Assembly: GCF_000015165.1 (NCBI RefSeq)
Contig: NC_009485.1
Location: forward strand, 3,367,501-3,431,500
Length of the DNA: 64,000 bases
Origin: Bradyrhizobium sp. BTAi1
Lineage (GTDB): Bacteria > Pseudomonadota > Alphaproteobacteria > Rhizobiales > Xanthobacteraceae
Direction of reading: 5' to 3'
Each line of letters starts with the position of its first letter. Positions within the stretch are counted from its first letter, which is position 1. This document shows, piece after piece, positions 48,458 through 57,814 of this stretch. Position numbers and translations under genes: made by a program. The notes beneath the pieces were generated by a model. It did no database searches. It worked only from the letters and a program-made list of their open reading frames with translations, and was not told where the DNA came from.

Positions 48458-50695
48458 ATGAACGCTCTCCTCAAGATCGACCTGTCCGCGGTGATGCCGC
48501 TGATCCCTGATCGGGGTGTGACCAACCTGTCGCGCCGCCGTCTGCTCGGGCTCGGCGCAGGCGCCTTCGTCCTTGGGACGTTGCTGCCGGCGTTCGGTGC
48601 GCGCGCACAGGCCGCCGCGGCTGTGAAGCCGGGCACCCGCGTGCCGGCGTTCCTCGTCATCGGCCAGGACAACACGGTCAAGCTGCTCAGCCCATTCGTC
48701 GAAGGCGGGCAGGGCATCAACACCGGGCTCGCCCAGATCGTCGGTGAAGAGCTCGATGTACATCCGAGCCGTTTCGAGGTCGAATGCGCGCCGCCTGGTC
48801 CGGATTACGCCATTCTCAACGGCCTGCGCCTGACCGGCGGCAGCTTCTCGACGCGGTCGAGCTACGAGGTGATGCGCAGGCTCGGCGCCAGCGCACGCGA
48901 CATGCTGATCCGCGCTGCGGCCGCAAAGCTGAGCGTGACGGCGGATACGTTGACCACCGACGACGGTTACGTCGTCCATGCCGGATCAAACCGCCGCGTG
49001 ACTTATGGCGAGCTCGCCGAACAGGCGCTTGCGTTGACGCCGGCCGAGAACGTGGCGCTGCGCGATCCCGCGACCTTCCGCTATATCCGCCAGCCGATGG
49101 CGCGGCTCGATGTCCGCGCCAAATCGACCGGCAAGGCGGTCTATGCGATCGATCAGAAGCTCGACGGCATGCTGTACGCGGCGATCCAGCATGCGCCGGT
49201 GCTCGGGACCGAGCCGGAACGCGTCAGCAACGAGTCTGCGGTGGCCGCGATGCCGGGCGTCCACGCCGTGCACAGACTGCCGGGCGCCGTCGCGGTTACC
49301 GCCGACAGCTGGTATCGCGCGCGCAAGGCGGTCGAGACGCTGGAGGTGACGTGGTCCAAGGCGCCGGCGACGGGGTTCGACGCCGTGGCCGCCGACTATT
49401 CGTCGACGGGCATTCTGGCCGCGCTGAAAGCGTCGGACGCGAGCGGCCTGTCCGCCGAGAAGGATGGCGACGTCGCGGCAGCCTTTGCCAATGCAGCGAA
49501 GATCGTTGAAGCCGAATATGACGCGCCTTATCTGGCGCACGGCCAGCTCGAGCCGCCATCGTCGATGGCGCGCTTCAATGCCGATGGGACGCTCGAGCTG
49601 TTTGTGCCCAATCAGATGCCGGAGCTGTTCCAGAGCATCGCTGCGAAAGTCGGGGATGTTGCCCCGGACAGGGTGATCCTGCACTCACCGATGCTCGGCG
49701 GCTTTTTCGGCCGCCACTTCGCTTACGGCTCGTCCAATCCGTTCCAGCAGGCAATCCTGCTGGCCAAGGCCACCAAGCGTCCGGTGAAGGTGTTGTGGTC
49801 GCGAGAGGAGGAGTTCAAGATGGACGCGTTGCGTCCGCTGAGCTTCAGCCGCTTCAAGGCGGCGCTCGACAAGGACGGCATCCCCATTGCGATCAAGGTG
49901 CGCACCGTGGGCGAGGGGCCGATAGGACGCTGGTTCGGCGTCACCGCCGGCGGCAAGGTCGACAGCTCCGCTGTCGAGGGCCTCGTCGAGAAGCCCTACG
50001 CGATTGCCAATCGGAGCATGGAATATGTGAAGTTCGCCCATCCCGTGACGATCGCCTTCTGGCGCTCGGTCGGCCACTCCATGAACGACTACTTCTATGA
50101 AGGCTTCCTGGACGAGATCGCCGATGCTGGCGGCAAGGATCCGTATCAGCTGCGCCTCGCGCTGCTAGAGAACAAGCCGCGCCATCTGAAACTGTTGGAA
50201 ACCGTCGCCAGGATGTCCGGCGGCTGGAAGCGCGGACCTTACGAGGCGGAGGGCGGCAAGCGCGCCCGCGGCGTGGCGCTGGCGTCGCCGTTCGGCTCGG
50301 AGACCGCGACCATCGCGGAGGTCTCGCTGCAGAAAGGCGAGGTGCGTGTCCACAATCTCTGGATCGCGTTCGATCCCGGCAGCATCGTCAATCCTGCGAT
50401 CATCACGTCGCAAGTGGAATCGGCGGCGGCGCTCGGCCTGTCTGCGGCGCTGTTCGAGGAGCTCGTCTACAAGGACGGTCGGCGCCAGCAGCATAATTTC
50501 GACGACTATCCGATCCTGTCGCGCAGCGCGATGCCGTCGGTGCATGTCGAGATCGTCGAGAGCGGCGCCCCGATGGGCGGTGTCGGTGAGCCCGGCCTGC
50601 CCGGAATTGCGCCCGCAGTCGTCAACGCGGTCGCCGCACTGACCGGGCGGCATGTGCGCAGCCTGCCGCTCGCCAAGGCAAAGCTCGGAGTCTGA
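48458..50695 (+). CDS. Molybdopterin-binding subunit of a periplasmic aldehyde/N-heterocycle oxidase (isoquinoline 1-oxidoreductase beta-like)
   Basis: 745 residues. A twin-arginine signal (NLSRRRLLGLGAGAFVLGTLL) sends it folded to the periplasm. MoCo-binding blocks include LSPFVEGGQGINTGLAQIV, GGFFGRHFAYG and the C-terminal GGVGEPGLPGIAPAV with the catalytic Glu. GAGGAGAC precedes ATG 48458. Members hydroxylate N-heterocycles or oxidise aldehydes. Its neighbour position to an indole-type island raises the possibility of action on a heterocyclic compound, but this is only proximity. Confidence 0.92.
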   Translation: MNALLKIDLSAVMPLIPDRGVTNLSRRRLLGLGAGAFVLGTLLPAFGARAQAAAAVKPGTRVPAFLVIGQDNTVKLLSPFVEGGQGINTGLAQIVGEELDVHPSRFEVECAPPGPDYAILNGLRLTGGSFSTRSSYEVMRRLGASARDMLIRAAAAKLSVTADTLTTDDGYVVHAGSNRRVTYGELAEQALALTPAENVALRDPATFRYIRQPMARLDVRAKSTGKAVYAIDQKLDGMLYAAIQHAPVLGTEPERVSNESAVAAMPGVHAVHRLPGAVAVTADSWYRARKAVETLEVTWSKAPATGFDAVAADYSSTGILAALKASDASGLSAEKDGDVAAAFANAAKIVEAEYDAPYLAHGQLEPPSSMARFNADGTLELFVPNQMPELFQSIAAKVGDVAPDRVILHSPMLGGFFGRHFAYGSSNPFQQAILLAKATKRPVKVLWSREEEFKMDALRPLSFSRFKAALDKDGIPIAIKVRTVGEGPIGRWFGVTAGGKVDSSAVEGLVEKPYAIANRSMEYVKFAHPVTIAFWRSVGHSMNDYFYEGFLDEIADAGGKDPYQLRLALLENKPRHLKLLETVARMSGGWKRGPYEAEGGKRARGVALASPFGSETATIAEVSLQKGEVRVHNLWIAFDPGSIVNPAIITSQVESAAALGLSAALFEELVYKDGRRQQHNFDDYPILSRSAMPSVHVEIVESGAPMGGVGEPGLPGIAPAVVNAVAALTGRHVRSLPLAKAKLGV

Positions 50696-50705
50696 GACGC
50701 GATTT

Positions 50706-50733
50706 GCATCCCGGCACAGGCGTGCCGGGATGC
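50706..50733 (+). terminator. Strong hairpin after the molybdenum hydroxylase operon
   Basis: GCATCCCGGCA (50706-50716) and TGCCGGGATGC (50723-50733) pair perfectly over 11 bp around loop CAGGCG, starting 11 bases after the stop. No T-run follows. The remaining bases to 50870 hold nothing I recognise. Confidence 0.65.
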
Positions 50734-50870
50734 TCTGCAATCAGCGCGTCAGTAACCTGTCCATTTCGGCGACGTCGTCGATTTCTTAAACAGGAAAGCG
50801 CAGCCGGCCTCGGGATAGAGCAAGAGCTTGGCATCCGGTGCCGACTGCTATAGCGCGCAGAAGCGCCCAT

Positions 50871-51839
50871 TCAGGACATGTTGTCTGCCGTCTCCTGAGG
50901 CTCGCCCTCGATCAACCGCAGGCTCCGACGCAAGCTTTGTGGTGGCTGGCCGAAAAAGCGCAGAAAGGCGCGGCGCATCCGGTCGCGATCGGCAAAGCCG
51001 GTGTCGCGTGCCACGACGTCCAGGGAATGCCGTCCTTCTTCCAGCATCGCTTTGGCAGCTTCGAGCCTGAGACGCTCAACCGCCTTGGCCGGCGACTGTC
51101 CTGTCTCGTCGCGGAAGATGCGGCTGAACTGGCGCGGGCTCAGGCTTGCGGCCTCGGCCAACTCCTCGACGTTCAAGGCATTACGCAGATTTTCCTTTGC
51201 GTAAGTGAGCGCGCGCCGCACGCGATCGGAGCGCGGCTCCAGATCCAGCAGCGCCGAAAATTGCGACTGGCCGCCCGGCCGGCGGTGATAGACCACGAGC
51301 CGACGCGCGACGGCGCGCGACAATTCGGCGCCGTGATCCTCCTCGATCAGCGCCAGCGCCAGGTCGATGGCCGCGGTCATGCCCGCCGACGTCCAGACAT
51401 TGCCGTCGGAGACAAAGATGCGATCGTCATCGACCCTGACGGCGGGATAGCGCTGCTGAAGGTCGCTGGCATATGCCCAATGCGTCGTCGCGCTGCGGCC
51501 ATCGAGCAGCCCGGCTTCGGCGAGCAGGAAGGCTCCGGTGCAGACGCCTGCGACGCGGCGGCACTTCTGACCAGCCTCGGCGATATAGGCGCGCAAGCCC
51601 GGGCTCGACGGCCGCGGCCGCAATTCACCCACCACCATCAGCGTATCGGGAAAGTCTCCCAGCGGTTCGGTGTCGATCCGCACGCCCAAGGTCGACCGGA
51701 TCGGGCCACCCTTCTCGGACATGACGCTGACGCGATAGAGCTTCTCGCCGCTCTGGATGTTGGCAAATTCGAACGCACTTGAGGCGGCCATCGCCATGAT
51801 CTGAAAGCCATCTTCCATGATGAAGCCGATGTGGCGCAT
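50871..51839 (-). CDS. GlxA-family AraC-type transcriptional regulator (DJ-1/PfpI domain plus HTH)
   Basis: 322 residues. The N-terminal DJ-1/PfpI-like domain (residues 1-170, with VAGVCTGAFLLAEAGLLDG) is followed by two AraC helix-turn-helix motifs (NVEELAEAASLSPRQFSRIFRDETG, then LDVVARDTGFADRDRMRRAFLRFFG). Likely an activator of the divergent SDR gene at 51963 (123-bp gap). The Cys in GVCTGAF is at the nucleophile-elbow position, but these domains act as sensors rather than enzymes. Confidence 0.92.
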   Translation of the reverse strand: MRHIGFIMEDGFQIMAMAASSAFEFANIQSGEKLYRVSVMSEKGGPIRSTLGVRIDTEPLGDFPDTLMVVGELRPRPSSPGLRAYIAEAGQKCRRVAGVCTGAFLLAEAGLLDGRSATTHWAYASDLQQRYPAVRVDDDRIFVSDGNVWTSAGMTAAIDLALALIEEDHGAELSRAVARRLVVYHRRPGGQSQFSALLDLEPRSDRVRRALTYAKENLRNALNVEELAEAASLSPRQFSRIFRDETGQSPAKAVERLRLEAAKAMLEEGRHSLDVVARDTGFADRDRMRRAFLRFFGQPPQSLRRSLRLIEGEPQETADNMS

Positions 51840-51962
51840 GATGATACCGTTGTTATGTCCTGATTTGCCGTTTATATGACATTTGAGACGATAAAATCCA
51901 GGGGTAGGTCTGGTCCATCTGTTCCAGCCGCTTCGGCGGGACGCTAGCGAGGGAAGTCGGCC

Positions 51963-52757
51963 ATGACCAACCAGACCAAAGGGACCGTCCTAATCACCGG
52001 AGCGTCGTCCGGGATCGGCGCCATCTACGCTGCGCGCTTCGCCGCGCGCGGCCACGACCTGATCCTTGTCGCCAGGAACAAGGATCGGCTCGCCGCGCTC
52101 GCCGACAAGCTGACCACTCAGCACGGCGTGAAGGTGCGGACGCTCGTCGCCGATCTCACCGACCGCGCCGGCCTGAGCCAGGTCGAGAACGTCCTGAAGA
52201 CCGACGCCTCCATCACGCATCTCATCAACAATGCCGGGTTTGGCAGTGCGGCGCCGCTCGCCAGCGCCTCAGTTGAAGAGATGGAGAAGATGGTCGCCAT
52301 CAACGTCACCGCGCCGCTGCGGCTCACTTACGCGGCGGTCCCGCAATTCGTTGCGCGCAAGCAGGGCACCATCGTCAACATCGCGTCGATCGTGGCAATC
52401 GGTCCCGAGATTCTGAATGGCGTCTATGGCGGCACCAAATCCTTCGTGCTTGCCTTCAGCCAGTCGCTGCGCAAGGAACTCGCCGGCACCGGCGTGCATG
52501 TGCAGGTGGTGCTGCCCGGCGCAACGGGCACCGAGTTCTGGGACATCGCCGGTCTGCCGGCCAGCAATCTGCCGAAGGAATGGGTGATGTCGGCGGCCGA
52601 TCTGGTCGATGCCGCGCTGCGTGGCCTGGATCGCGGTGAGTTCGCCACGGTGCCCTCGCTTGCGGATGGCGCCGAGTTCGAGGCGTGGGAGGCCGCGCGG
52701 CAGACCATGCTGCCGCATTTGTCGAGCGCCGTGGTTGCCGAGCGCTATCGCAGCTGA
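51963..52757 (+). CDS. Short-chain dehydrogenase/reductase
   Basis: 264 residues. TGASSGIG, NNAGFG, catalytic Ser in IVNIASIVAIG and YGGTKS (Y-x3-K) make a classical SDR of the YqjQ/DltE-like type. It is single, divergent from the GlxA-type regulator that probably controls it. The typical role is reduction of a carbonyl compound; the substrate is unknown. Confidence 0.9.
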   Translation: MTNQTKGTVLITGASSGIGAIYAARFAARGHDLILVARNKDRLAALADKLTTQHGVKVRTLVADLTDRAGLSQVENVLKTDASITHLINNAGFGSAAPLASASVEEMEKMVAINVTAPLRLTYAAVPQFVARKQGTIVNIASIVAIGPEILNGVYGGTKSFVLAFSQSLRKELAGTGVHVQVVLPGATGTEFWDIAGLPASNLPKEWVMSAADLVDAALRGLDRGEFATVPSLADGAEFEAWEAARQTMLPHLSSAVVAERYRS

Positions 52758-52768
52758 TGCGATCGATC

Positions 52769-52793
52769 CGGCGCGGCAGTTTTCGCCGCGCCG
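52769..52793. terminator. 9-bp hairpin after the SDR gene
   Basis: CGGCGCGGC (52769-52777) and GCCGCGCCG (52785-52793) pair perfectly around AGTTTTC. It starts 11 bases after the SDR stop, in the gap with the convergent dinB gene. Confidence 0.6.
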
Positions 52794-52907
52794 TTCGGAC
52801 CGAAGCTCCCGCGGCCGTTCAATCTGCGGGAGTTTTGGTGACTGCTGGATTTGGCCAAACCAGACTCGTCATTAGCAAACAGGCGGCTCTTTCGACGCCG
52901 TAGCCGC

Positions 52908-54011
52908 TCACAGCCCGAAATCCAGTTGAGGTTCTGCGTCGTCCAGATGCTGCAGCGACGAGAGTGCGACCCCCAACAGCCGCACCGGCTTTGGCAGCGG
53001 CATCTCGGCCTGAAGCAGCCCGACCGCCAATCGCTCCAGATCCGTGCGACCGGTCACCGGCGACAACAGTGACCGGCTGCGGGTGATGATCTCGAAGTCG
53101 GAGAATTTCACCTTCAACGTTACTGTTCGCCCGCTTTTGCCGGTGCTTTCGCAATGGCGCCAGACCTTGTCGATCAGCGGGCGCAACTCCGCCGTCATGG
53201 GCTCCAGCTCCGTCAGGTCGGTGACGAACGTGGTCTCCGCGCCGACCGATTTCCGGATGCGGTCGGCCCGGACCGGACGCTCATCTATTCCCCGCGAGAT
53301 CCAATAATAATACGCGCCGGATTTGCCGAAATGCTGCTGCAGGAAAGCGAGTGACTGGCGGCGGATGTCGAGTCCGGTCCGGATTCCGAGCGCGGTGAGT
53401 TTTGCCGCTGTGGCCGGGCCGATGCCGTGGAATTTCCCGACTGGCAAGGTCTCCACGAAAGCAGGTCCCATCTCCGGAGAGATGACGTATTGACCGTTGG
53501 GCTTGCGGTGATCCGAGGCGAGCTTCGCCAGGAACTTGTTGTAGGAAATGCCGGCCGAGGCATTGAGACCGGTCTCGGTCTTGATCGTCTCCCGGATCCG
53601 TAAGGCGATGTCCCGCGCCAGCGGAATGCCTTGCAGGTTCTCGGTGACGTCGAGATAGGCTTCGTCAAGCGACAAAGGCTCGATGAGCGGCGTGTGCTCG
53701 GCGAAAATCGCGCGGACCTGCAGGCTGATGGCCTTGTAGACCTCGAAGCGGGGCTTCACAAAAATCAGGTCTGGACATTGGCGCTTTGCGGTCACCGACG
53801 GCATCGCCGAGCGGACGCCAAACTTCCGGGCTTCATAGCTTGCGGCAGCCACCACGCCTCGCTCGCGTGAACCGCCGACCGCCACCGGCTTGCCGCGAAG
53901 CTCTGGATTGTCCCGCTGCTCGACGGACGCATAGAACGCATCCATGTCGATATGGATGATCTTGCGGATCACCGCTGGAGGGGCATCCTGTTCTGGGGCT
54001 GACGTTGGCAT
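52908..54011 (-). CDS. dinB: DNA polymerase IV
   Basis: 367 residues, Y-family lesion-bypass polymerase. IIHIDMDAFYASVEQRD and SLDEAYLDVTE hold the catalytic acids; the HhH region is FHGIGPATAAKLTALGI; the C-terminal QLDFGL is a beta-clamp-binding motif. ATG 54011 gives a 16-residue extension before the conserved core. A TACAAT -10 sits only 5 bases upstream, so this mRNA would be leaderless, or translation may begin at GTG 53972 (VIRKIIHIDMD). No clear SOS box seen. Confidence 0.95.
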   Translation of the reverse strand: MPTSAPEQDAPPAVIRKIIHIDMDAFYASVEQRDNPELRGKPVAVGGSRERGVVAAASYEARKFGVRSAMPSVTAKRQCPDLIFVKPRFEVYKAISLQVRAIFAEHTPLIEPLSLDEAYLDVTENLQGIPLARDIALRIRETIKTETGLNASAGISYNKFLAKLASDHRKPNGQYVISPEMGPAFVETLPVGKFHGIGPATAAKLTALGIRTGLDIRRQSLAFLQQHFGKSGAYYYWISRGIDERPVRADRIRKSVGAETTFVTDLTELEPMTAELRPLIDKVWRHCESTGKSGRTVTLKVKFSDFEIITRSRSLLSPVTGRTDLERLAVGLLQAEMPLPKPVRLLGVALSSLQHLDDAEPQLDFGL

Positions 54012-54016
54012 GCCGC

Positions 54017-54045
54017 ATTGTACAAAATCCTGGCATGCGAGTCTG
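54017..54045 (-). promoter_or_regulatory. Candidate dinB promoter, predicted near-leaderless
   Basis: On the minus strand: CAGACT (54045-54040), 17-base spacer, TACAAT (54022-54017). The expected start of transcription falls at the annotated ATG itself. The -35 is poor, the -10 good. Confidence 0.35.
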
Positions 54046-54143
54046 CTGGACTCCAGCTTGCAACTTGCAGCTTGCGCCGACGCCTTCTGGGAGCAGGCCG
54101 TCCCAAATGAGCAGAAGGCAGGCGGGGCACCCCTGCGAGCTTC

Positions 54144-55025
54144 TCAGCGCTCTCGATGCAGCTCGGATATGATCCAGTCGGCGAAAGCGCGCACGGCACT
54201 GCGTTGGTAGTCGCTGCGCGGCACGACCAGACGATGCCCGATGTAGCGGATGTCGGTCGCGCGGCCGGCCAGCGGCGCGACGAGTCGCCCCGACGCCAGC
54301 TCGCGCTCGGCCAGCAAGGTGGATTCGAGCGCGACGCCGAGGCCTTCAGCGGCGGTCGCAAGGGCGAGAAAGCTGCGGTCGAAGCGCATGCCGTGCAAAG
54401 CTGGGGACTCGAGACCGTTGGCCGCGAACCACTGATGCCATTGAACCTGCTTGACGTCGGAGCGGATCAGCGTGCGTTCCAGCAGATCGGCGGGCTGCTT
54501 GATCGTTGCTGCCAGCGCCGGGGCGCAAAGCGGCGTGACCGTCTCCTCCGCCAGAGGAACGATCTCGACGCCTTCGGCATGCGGCTGGCCATAGACGATG
54601 TCGATGTCGAAATCGTCGGTCTTGAACCGGGCATAGTCGGTATTGGCGGCCAGCCGCACCTCGAGCTTGGGGTGGGCGGCGAGAAACCGCGCCAAACGCG
54701 GCGTCAGCCATTGCGCCGCGAAGCTCGGCGCTGAATGGACGCGGACCAATTGCGGACCGCGCGCGGCGACCTCTTCGAGGCCGCGGCGCAACTGATCGAA
54801 CGCGGCACCGGCATGGCGCATCAGGTTCTCGCCAGCCGGCGTCAGCCGCACCGAGCGGGCCGTGCGTTCGAACAAGACCGTGCGCAAGGTCGCCTCCAGC
54901 TTGCGGATGGCGTGGCTGACCGCACTCGGGGTCAGATGAAGTTCATTCGCTGCATCGCGAAAAGAACCAGTCCGCGCAGCGGCCTCGAAGGCCTTGATTG
55001 ACGAGATCGGGACGTTGGACAGCAT
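54144..55025 (-). CDS. LysR-family transcriptional regulator (GcvA-like)
   Basis: 293 residues. The N-terminal winged HTH (SIKAFEAAARTGSFRDAANELHLTPSAVSHAIRKLE) and the effector domain (FAAQWLTPRLARFLAAHP, DIDIVYG) resemble GcvA-type regulators. It is divergent from the SDR-transketolase operon at 55133 and is its likely controller. A T-N11-A site lies 9 bp upstream of its start. Confidence 0.93.
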   Translation of the reverse strand: MLSNVPISSIKAFEAAARTGSFRDAANELHLTPSAVSHAIRKLEATLRTVLFERTARSVRLTPAGENLMRHAGAAFDQLRRGLEEVAARGPQLVRVHSAPSFAAQWLTPRLARFLAAHPKLEVRLAANTDYARFKTDDFDIDIVYGQPHAEGVEIVPLAEETVTPLCAPALAATIKQPADLLERTLIRSDVKQVQWHQWFAANGLESPALHGMRFDRSFLALATAAEGLGVALESTLLAERELASGRLVAPLAGRATDIRYIGHRLVVPRSDYQRSAVRAFADWIISELHRER

Positions 55026-55033
55026 TCTATAAG

Positions 55034-55046
55034 TGAACCAGATTCA
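55034..55046. promoter_or_regulatory. LysR-type T-N11-A operator
   Basis: TGAA-CCAGA-TTCA fits the LysR T-N11-A rule exactly and has perfect 4-bp arms. It lies in the 107-bp gap between the lysR gene and the SDR-transketolase operon, next to the lysR start. Confidence 0.5.
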
Positions 55047-55132
55047 TCTATCCATGACAACTGCGCGTTTGTCGCCGCCGGTCCGGCCCGCCATGGTCAG
55101 CCCAACACAACGACACTTTGGGAGGACCAAGG

Positions 55133-55882
55133 ATGCTGCTCAGCGGCAAGACGGCGATCATCTCGGGCGCAGCGTCCAGGCGCGGCATCGGGCTCGCGAC
55201 CGCGCGGAGGTTCGCTGCCGAAGGCGCGCGCGTCGCCATTCTCGACATCGACGCCGCGGCGGCGGCCGATGCAGCCGCGACGCTCGGCGCTGCGCATCTC
55301 GGGCTCGGCTGCAATGTCGCCGACAAGAGCTCCTGCAATGACGCCGTCGCACAAGTCATCGCCAAGTTCGGCGTCATCGACATTCTCATCAACAATGCCG
55401 GCATCACCCAGCCGGTCAAGCTGCTCGACATCACGCCGGACGACTGGGAGCGTATCCAGGACGTCAACCTCAAGGGCGTGCTGTTCCTGTCGCAGGCGGT
55501 GATCCCGCATATGCGCGGCCGCAAGCAGGGCTCGATCGCCTGCATGTCGTCGGTCTCGGCGCAGCGCGGCGGCGGCATTTTCGGCGGCCCGCATTACTCC
55601 GCGGCGAAGGCCGGCGTGCTCGGCCTCGCCAAGGCCATGGCGCGCGAATTCGGCCCAGACGGCATCCGCGTCAATTGCGTGACGCCGGGCCTGATCGGCA
55701 CCGACATCACCGCCGGCAAGCTGACCGACGACATGAAGGCCAAGATTCTCGAGGGCATTCCGCTGAACCGCCTCGGCACCGCCGACGATGTCGCCGGCAT
55801 CTACACCTTCCTGGCGTCTGACCTGTCCGCCTACGTCACCGGCGCGGTCATCGACGTCAATGGCGGCATGCTGATTCACTAG
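55133..55882 (+). CDS. Short-chain dehydrogenase/reductase (polyol/gluconate dehydrogenase-like)
   Basis: 249 residues. SGAASRRGIG, NNAGITQPVKLLD, Ser in CMSSVSAQRGG, YSAAKAG (Y-x3-K) and VTGAVIDVNGGMLIH are those of sugar- or polyol-oxidising SDRs. GGGAGGA stands 7 bases before ATG 55133. It is first in the operon with the split transketolase, so it likely oxidises a sugar or polyol to the ketose used downstream. Confidence 0.9.
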   Translation: MLLSGKTAIISGAASRRGIGLATARRFAAEGARVAILDIDAAAAADAAATLGAAHLGLGCNVADKSSCNDAVAQVIAKFGVIDILINNAGITQPVKLLDITPDDWERIQDVNLKGVLFLSQAVIPHMRGRKQGSIACMSSVSAQRGGGIFGGPHYSAAKAGVLGLAKAMAREFGPDGIRVNCVTPGLIGTDITAGKLTDDMKAKILEGIPLNRLGTADDVAGIYTFLASDLSAYVTGAVIDVNGGMLIH

Positions 55883-55896
55883 CAAGGTCTGAGACA

Positions 55897-56745
55897 ATGG
55901 ATACCGCAACTCATCGGCTCGTCAACGCGCCGACTTTGGCGCAGCGCGCCCACAATATCCGCCGCCATGCGCTGCGCATGGGCGAGGTGCAGGGGCAGGG
56001 TTATATCGCGCAGGCGCTCGACATCTCCGACGTGCTGGCAACGGCCTATTTCCACGCAATGCGCTATCGGCCCGAAGATCCCAATTGGGAGGAGCGGGAC
56101 CGTTTCCTGCTGTCCAACGGCCATTACGCGATCGCGCTCTACGCCGCGCTGATCGAGGCCGGCATCGTTCCCGAGGCCGAGCTCGAAACCTATGGCAGCG
56201 ACGACAGCCGGCTGCCGATGTCCGGCATGGCGTCCTACACGCCCGGCATGGAGATGTCAGGTGGCTCGCTGGGTCTTGGGCTCAGCATCGCCGTCGGCAT
56301 GGGGCTCGGCCTGAAGCGCAAAAACTCGACCTCACGCGTCTACACCCTGTTTTCCGACGGTGAGCTCGACGAAGGCTCGGTGTGGGAGGCGATCTCGTCC
56401 GCCAGCCACTACAAGCTCGACAACCTGATTGCGATCGTCGACGTCAACAATCAGCAGGCCGACGGGCCCTCGACCCAGGTCATGGGTTTCGAGCCGCTCG
56501 TCGATCGGCTGCAGGCATTCGGCTGGTTCGTGCAGCGCGTCAACGGCAATGACCTCGATGCCGTGGTCGCCGCTTTCGACGCCGCGAAGACCCACGAGGC
56601 GCCGAGGCCGCGTATGATCGTGGCCGACACGCTGATGGGCAAGGGCGTGCCGTTCCTGGAACAGCGCGAGAAGAACCATTTCATTCGCGTCGAGCCGCAT
56701 GAGTGGCAGCTCGCGATCGCCGCACTCGACGCCGGGAGGCCGTGA
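55897..56745 (+). CDS. Transketolase, N-terminal (TPP-binding) subunit
   Basis: 282 residues covering only the first transketolase domain: RDRFLLSNGHYAIALYAAL, GGSLGLGLSIAVGMG and the TPP motif SDGELDEGSVWEA...VDVNNQQADG. The other two domains are encoded by the next gene, which starts within this stop codon (TGATG). Split transketolases are common in specialised catabolic operons. It should move a two-carbon ketol unit. Confidence 0.93.
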   Translation: MDTATHRLVNAPTLAQRAHNIRRHALRMGEVQGQGYIAQALDISDVLATAYFHAMRYRPEDPNWEERDRFLLSNGHYAIALYAALIEAGIVPEAELETYGSDDSRLPMSGMASYTPGMEMSGGSLGLGLSIAVGMGLGLKRKNSTSRVYTLFSDGELDEGSVWEAISSASHYKLDNLIAIVDVNNQQADGPSTQVMGFEPLVDRLQAFGWFVQRVNGNDLDAVVAAFDAAKTHEAPRPRMIVADTLMGKGVPFLEQREKNHFIRVEPHEWQLAIAALDAGRP

Positions 56746-57758
56746 TGAAATCGACAAGACCCGCACCGGATCTGAGCAAGCCGCGCCTGACGACATCGGC
56801 GATGATCGCCTCGATTGCCTCCGAGGGCCAGCGCACCAGGCCGGCGCCGTTCGGCCACGCGCTGGTCGAACTGGCGCGCCGCCGGCCCGATGTGCTCGGC
56901 ATGACCGCGGACCTCGGCAAGTACACCGACCTGCATATCTTCGCGAAGGAATTCCCCGAGCGCTATTATCAAATGGGCATGGCCGAGCAGCTCCTGTTCG
57001 GCGCCGCGTCCGGCTTGGCCGCCGAAGGGTTCATGCCGTTCGCAACCACTTACGCCGTGTTCGCCTCGCGCCGCGCTTATGACTTCATCCATCAGACGAT
57101 CGCCGAGGAAGATCGCAATGTGAAGATCGTCTGCGCGCTGCCCGGCCTGACCTCCGGCTACGGCCCGAGCCACCAGGCGGCCGAGGATCTCGCGCTGATG
57201 CGGGCGATGCCGAACATGACCGTGATCGATCCCTGTGACGCGCATGAGATCGAGCAGGTCGTGCCGGCCATGGCGGCGCATCAGGGCCCGGTCTATATGC
57301 GGCTGCTGCGCGGCCAGGTGCCTCTCGTTCTCGATGAATACGACTACACATTCGAGCTCGGCAAGGCCAAGCTGCTGCGCGACGGCCGCGACGTGCTGAT
57401 GATCTCCTCCGGCCTGATGACCATGCGCGCGCTCGAGGCGGCCAAGGCGCTGTCTGATGATCGCGTCGACGTCGCCGTGCTGCACGTCCCGACCATCAAG
57501 CCACTCGATGCAGAGACCATCCGGCGCGAGGCGGGCCGGTCGGGCCGCCTGGTGGTGGTCGCCGAAAATCACACGGTGATCGGCGGCCTCGGCGAGGCCG
57601 TCGCCGGCCTGCTGATGCGGGCGGGCGTGCATGTGCCGTTCCGGCAGATCGGCCTGCCGGACGCGTTCCTCGACGCAGGCGCGTTGCCGACGCTGCACGA
57701 CCGCTACGGCATCTCGCTTTCGGAGGTCGCGAAGCAGGTGAAGGCCTGGCTCAAATAG
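56745..57758 (+). CDS. Transketolase, C-terminal subunit
   Basis: 337 residues: pyrimidine-binding domain (VLGMTADLGKYTDLHIFAKEFPERYYQMGMAEQLL) with the conserved Glu that activates TPP, and the C-terminal domain (RDVLMISSGLMTMRALEAAKAL, VVVAENHTVIGGLG). Completes the enzyme with the preceding gene. The operon contains no sugar kinase within the window, so the phosphorylated donor must be made by a gene further right or elsewhere. Confidence 0.93.
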   Translation: MKSTRPAPDLSKPRLTTSAMIASIASEGQRTRPAPFGHALVELARRRPDVLGMTADLGKYTDLHIFAKEFPERYYQMGMAEQLLFGAASGLAAEGFMPFATTYAVFASRRAYDFIHQTIAEEDRNVKIVCALPGLTSGYGPSHQAAEDLALMRAMPNMTVIDPCDAHEIEQVVPAMAAHQGPVYMRLLRGQVPLVLDEYDYTFELGKAKLLRDGRDVLMISSGLMTMRALEAAKALSDDRVDVAVLHVPTIKPLDAETIRREAGRSGRLVVVAENHTVIGGLGEAVAGLLMRAGVHVPFRQIGLPDAFLDAGALPTLHDRYGISLSEVAKQVKAWLK

Positions 57759-57814
57759 CGGGCCATCCGCTCTCATTGACCCGCCGGCGCGCTGCAGTGC
57801 CGGATCATAACAAA

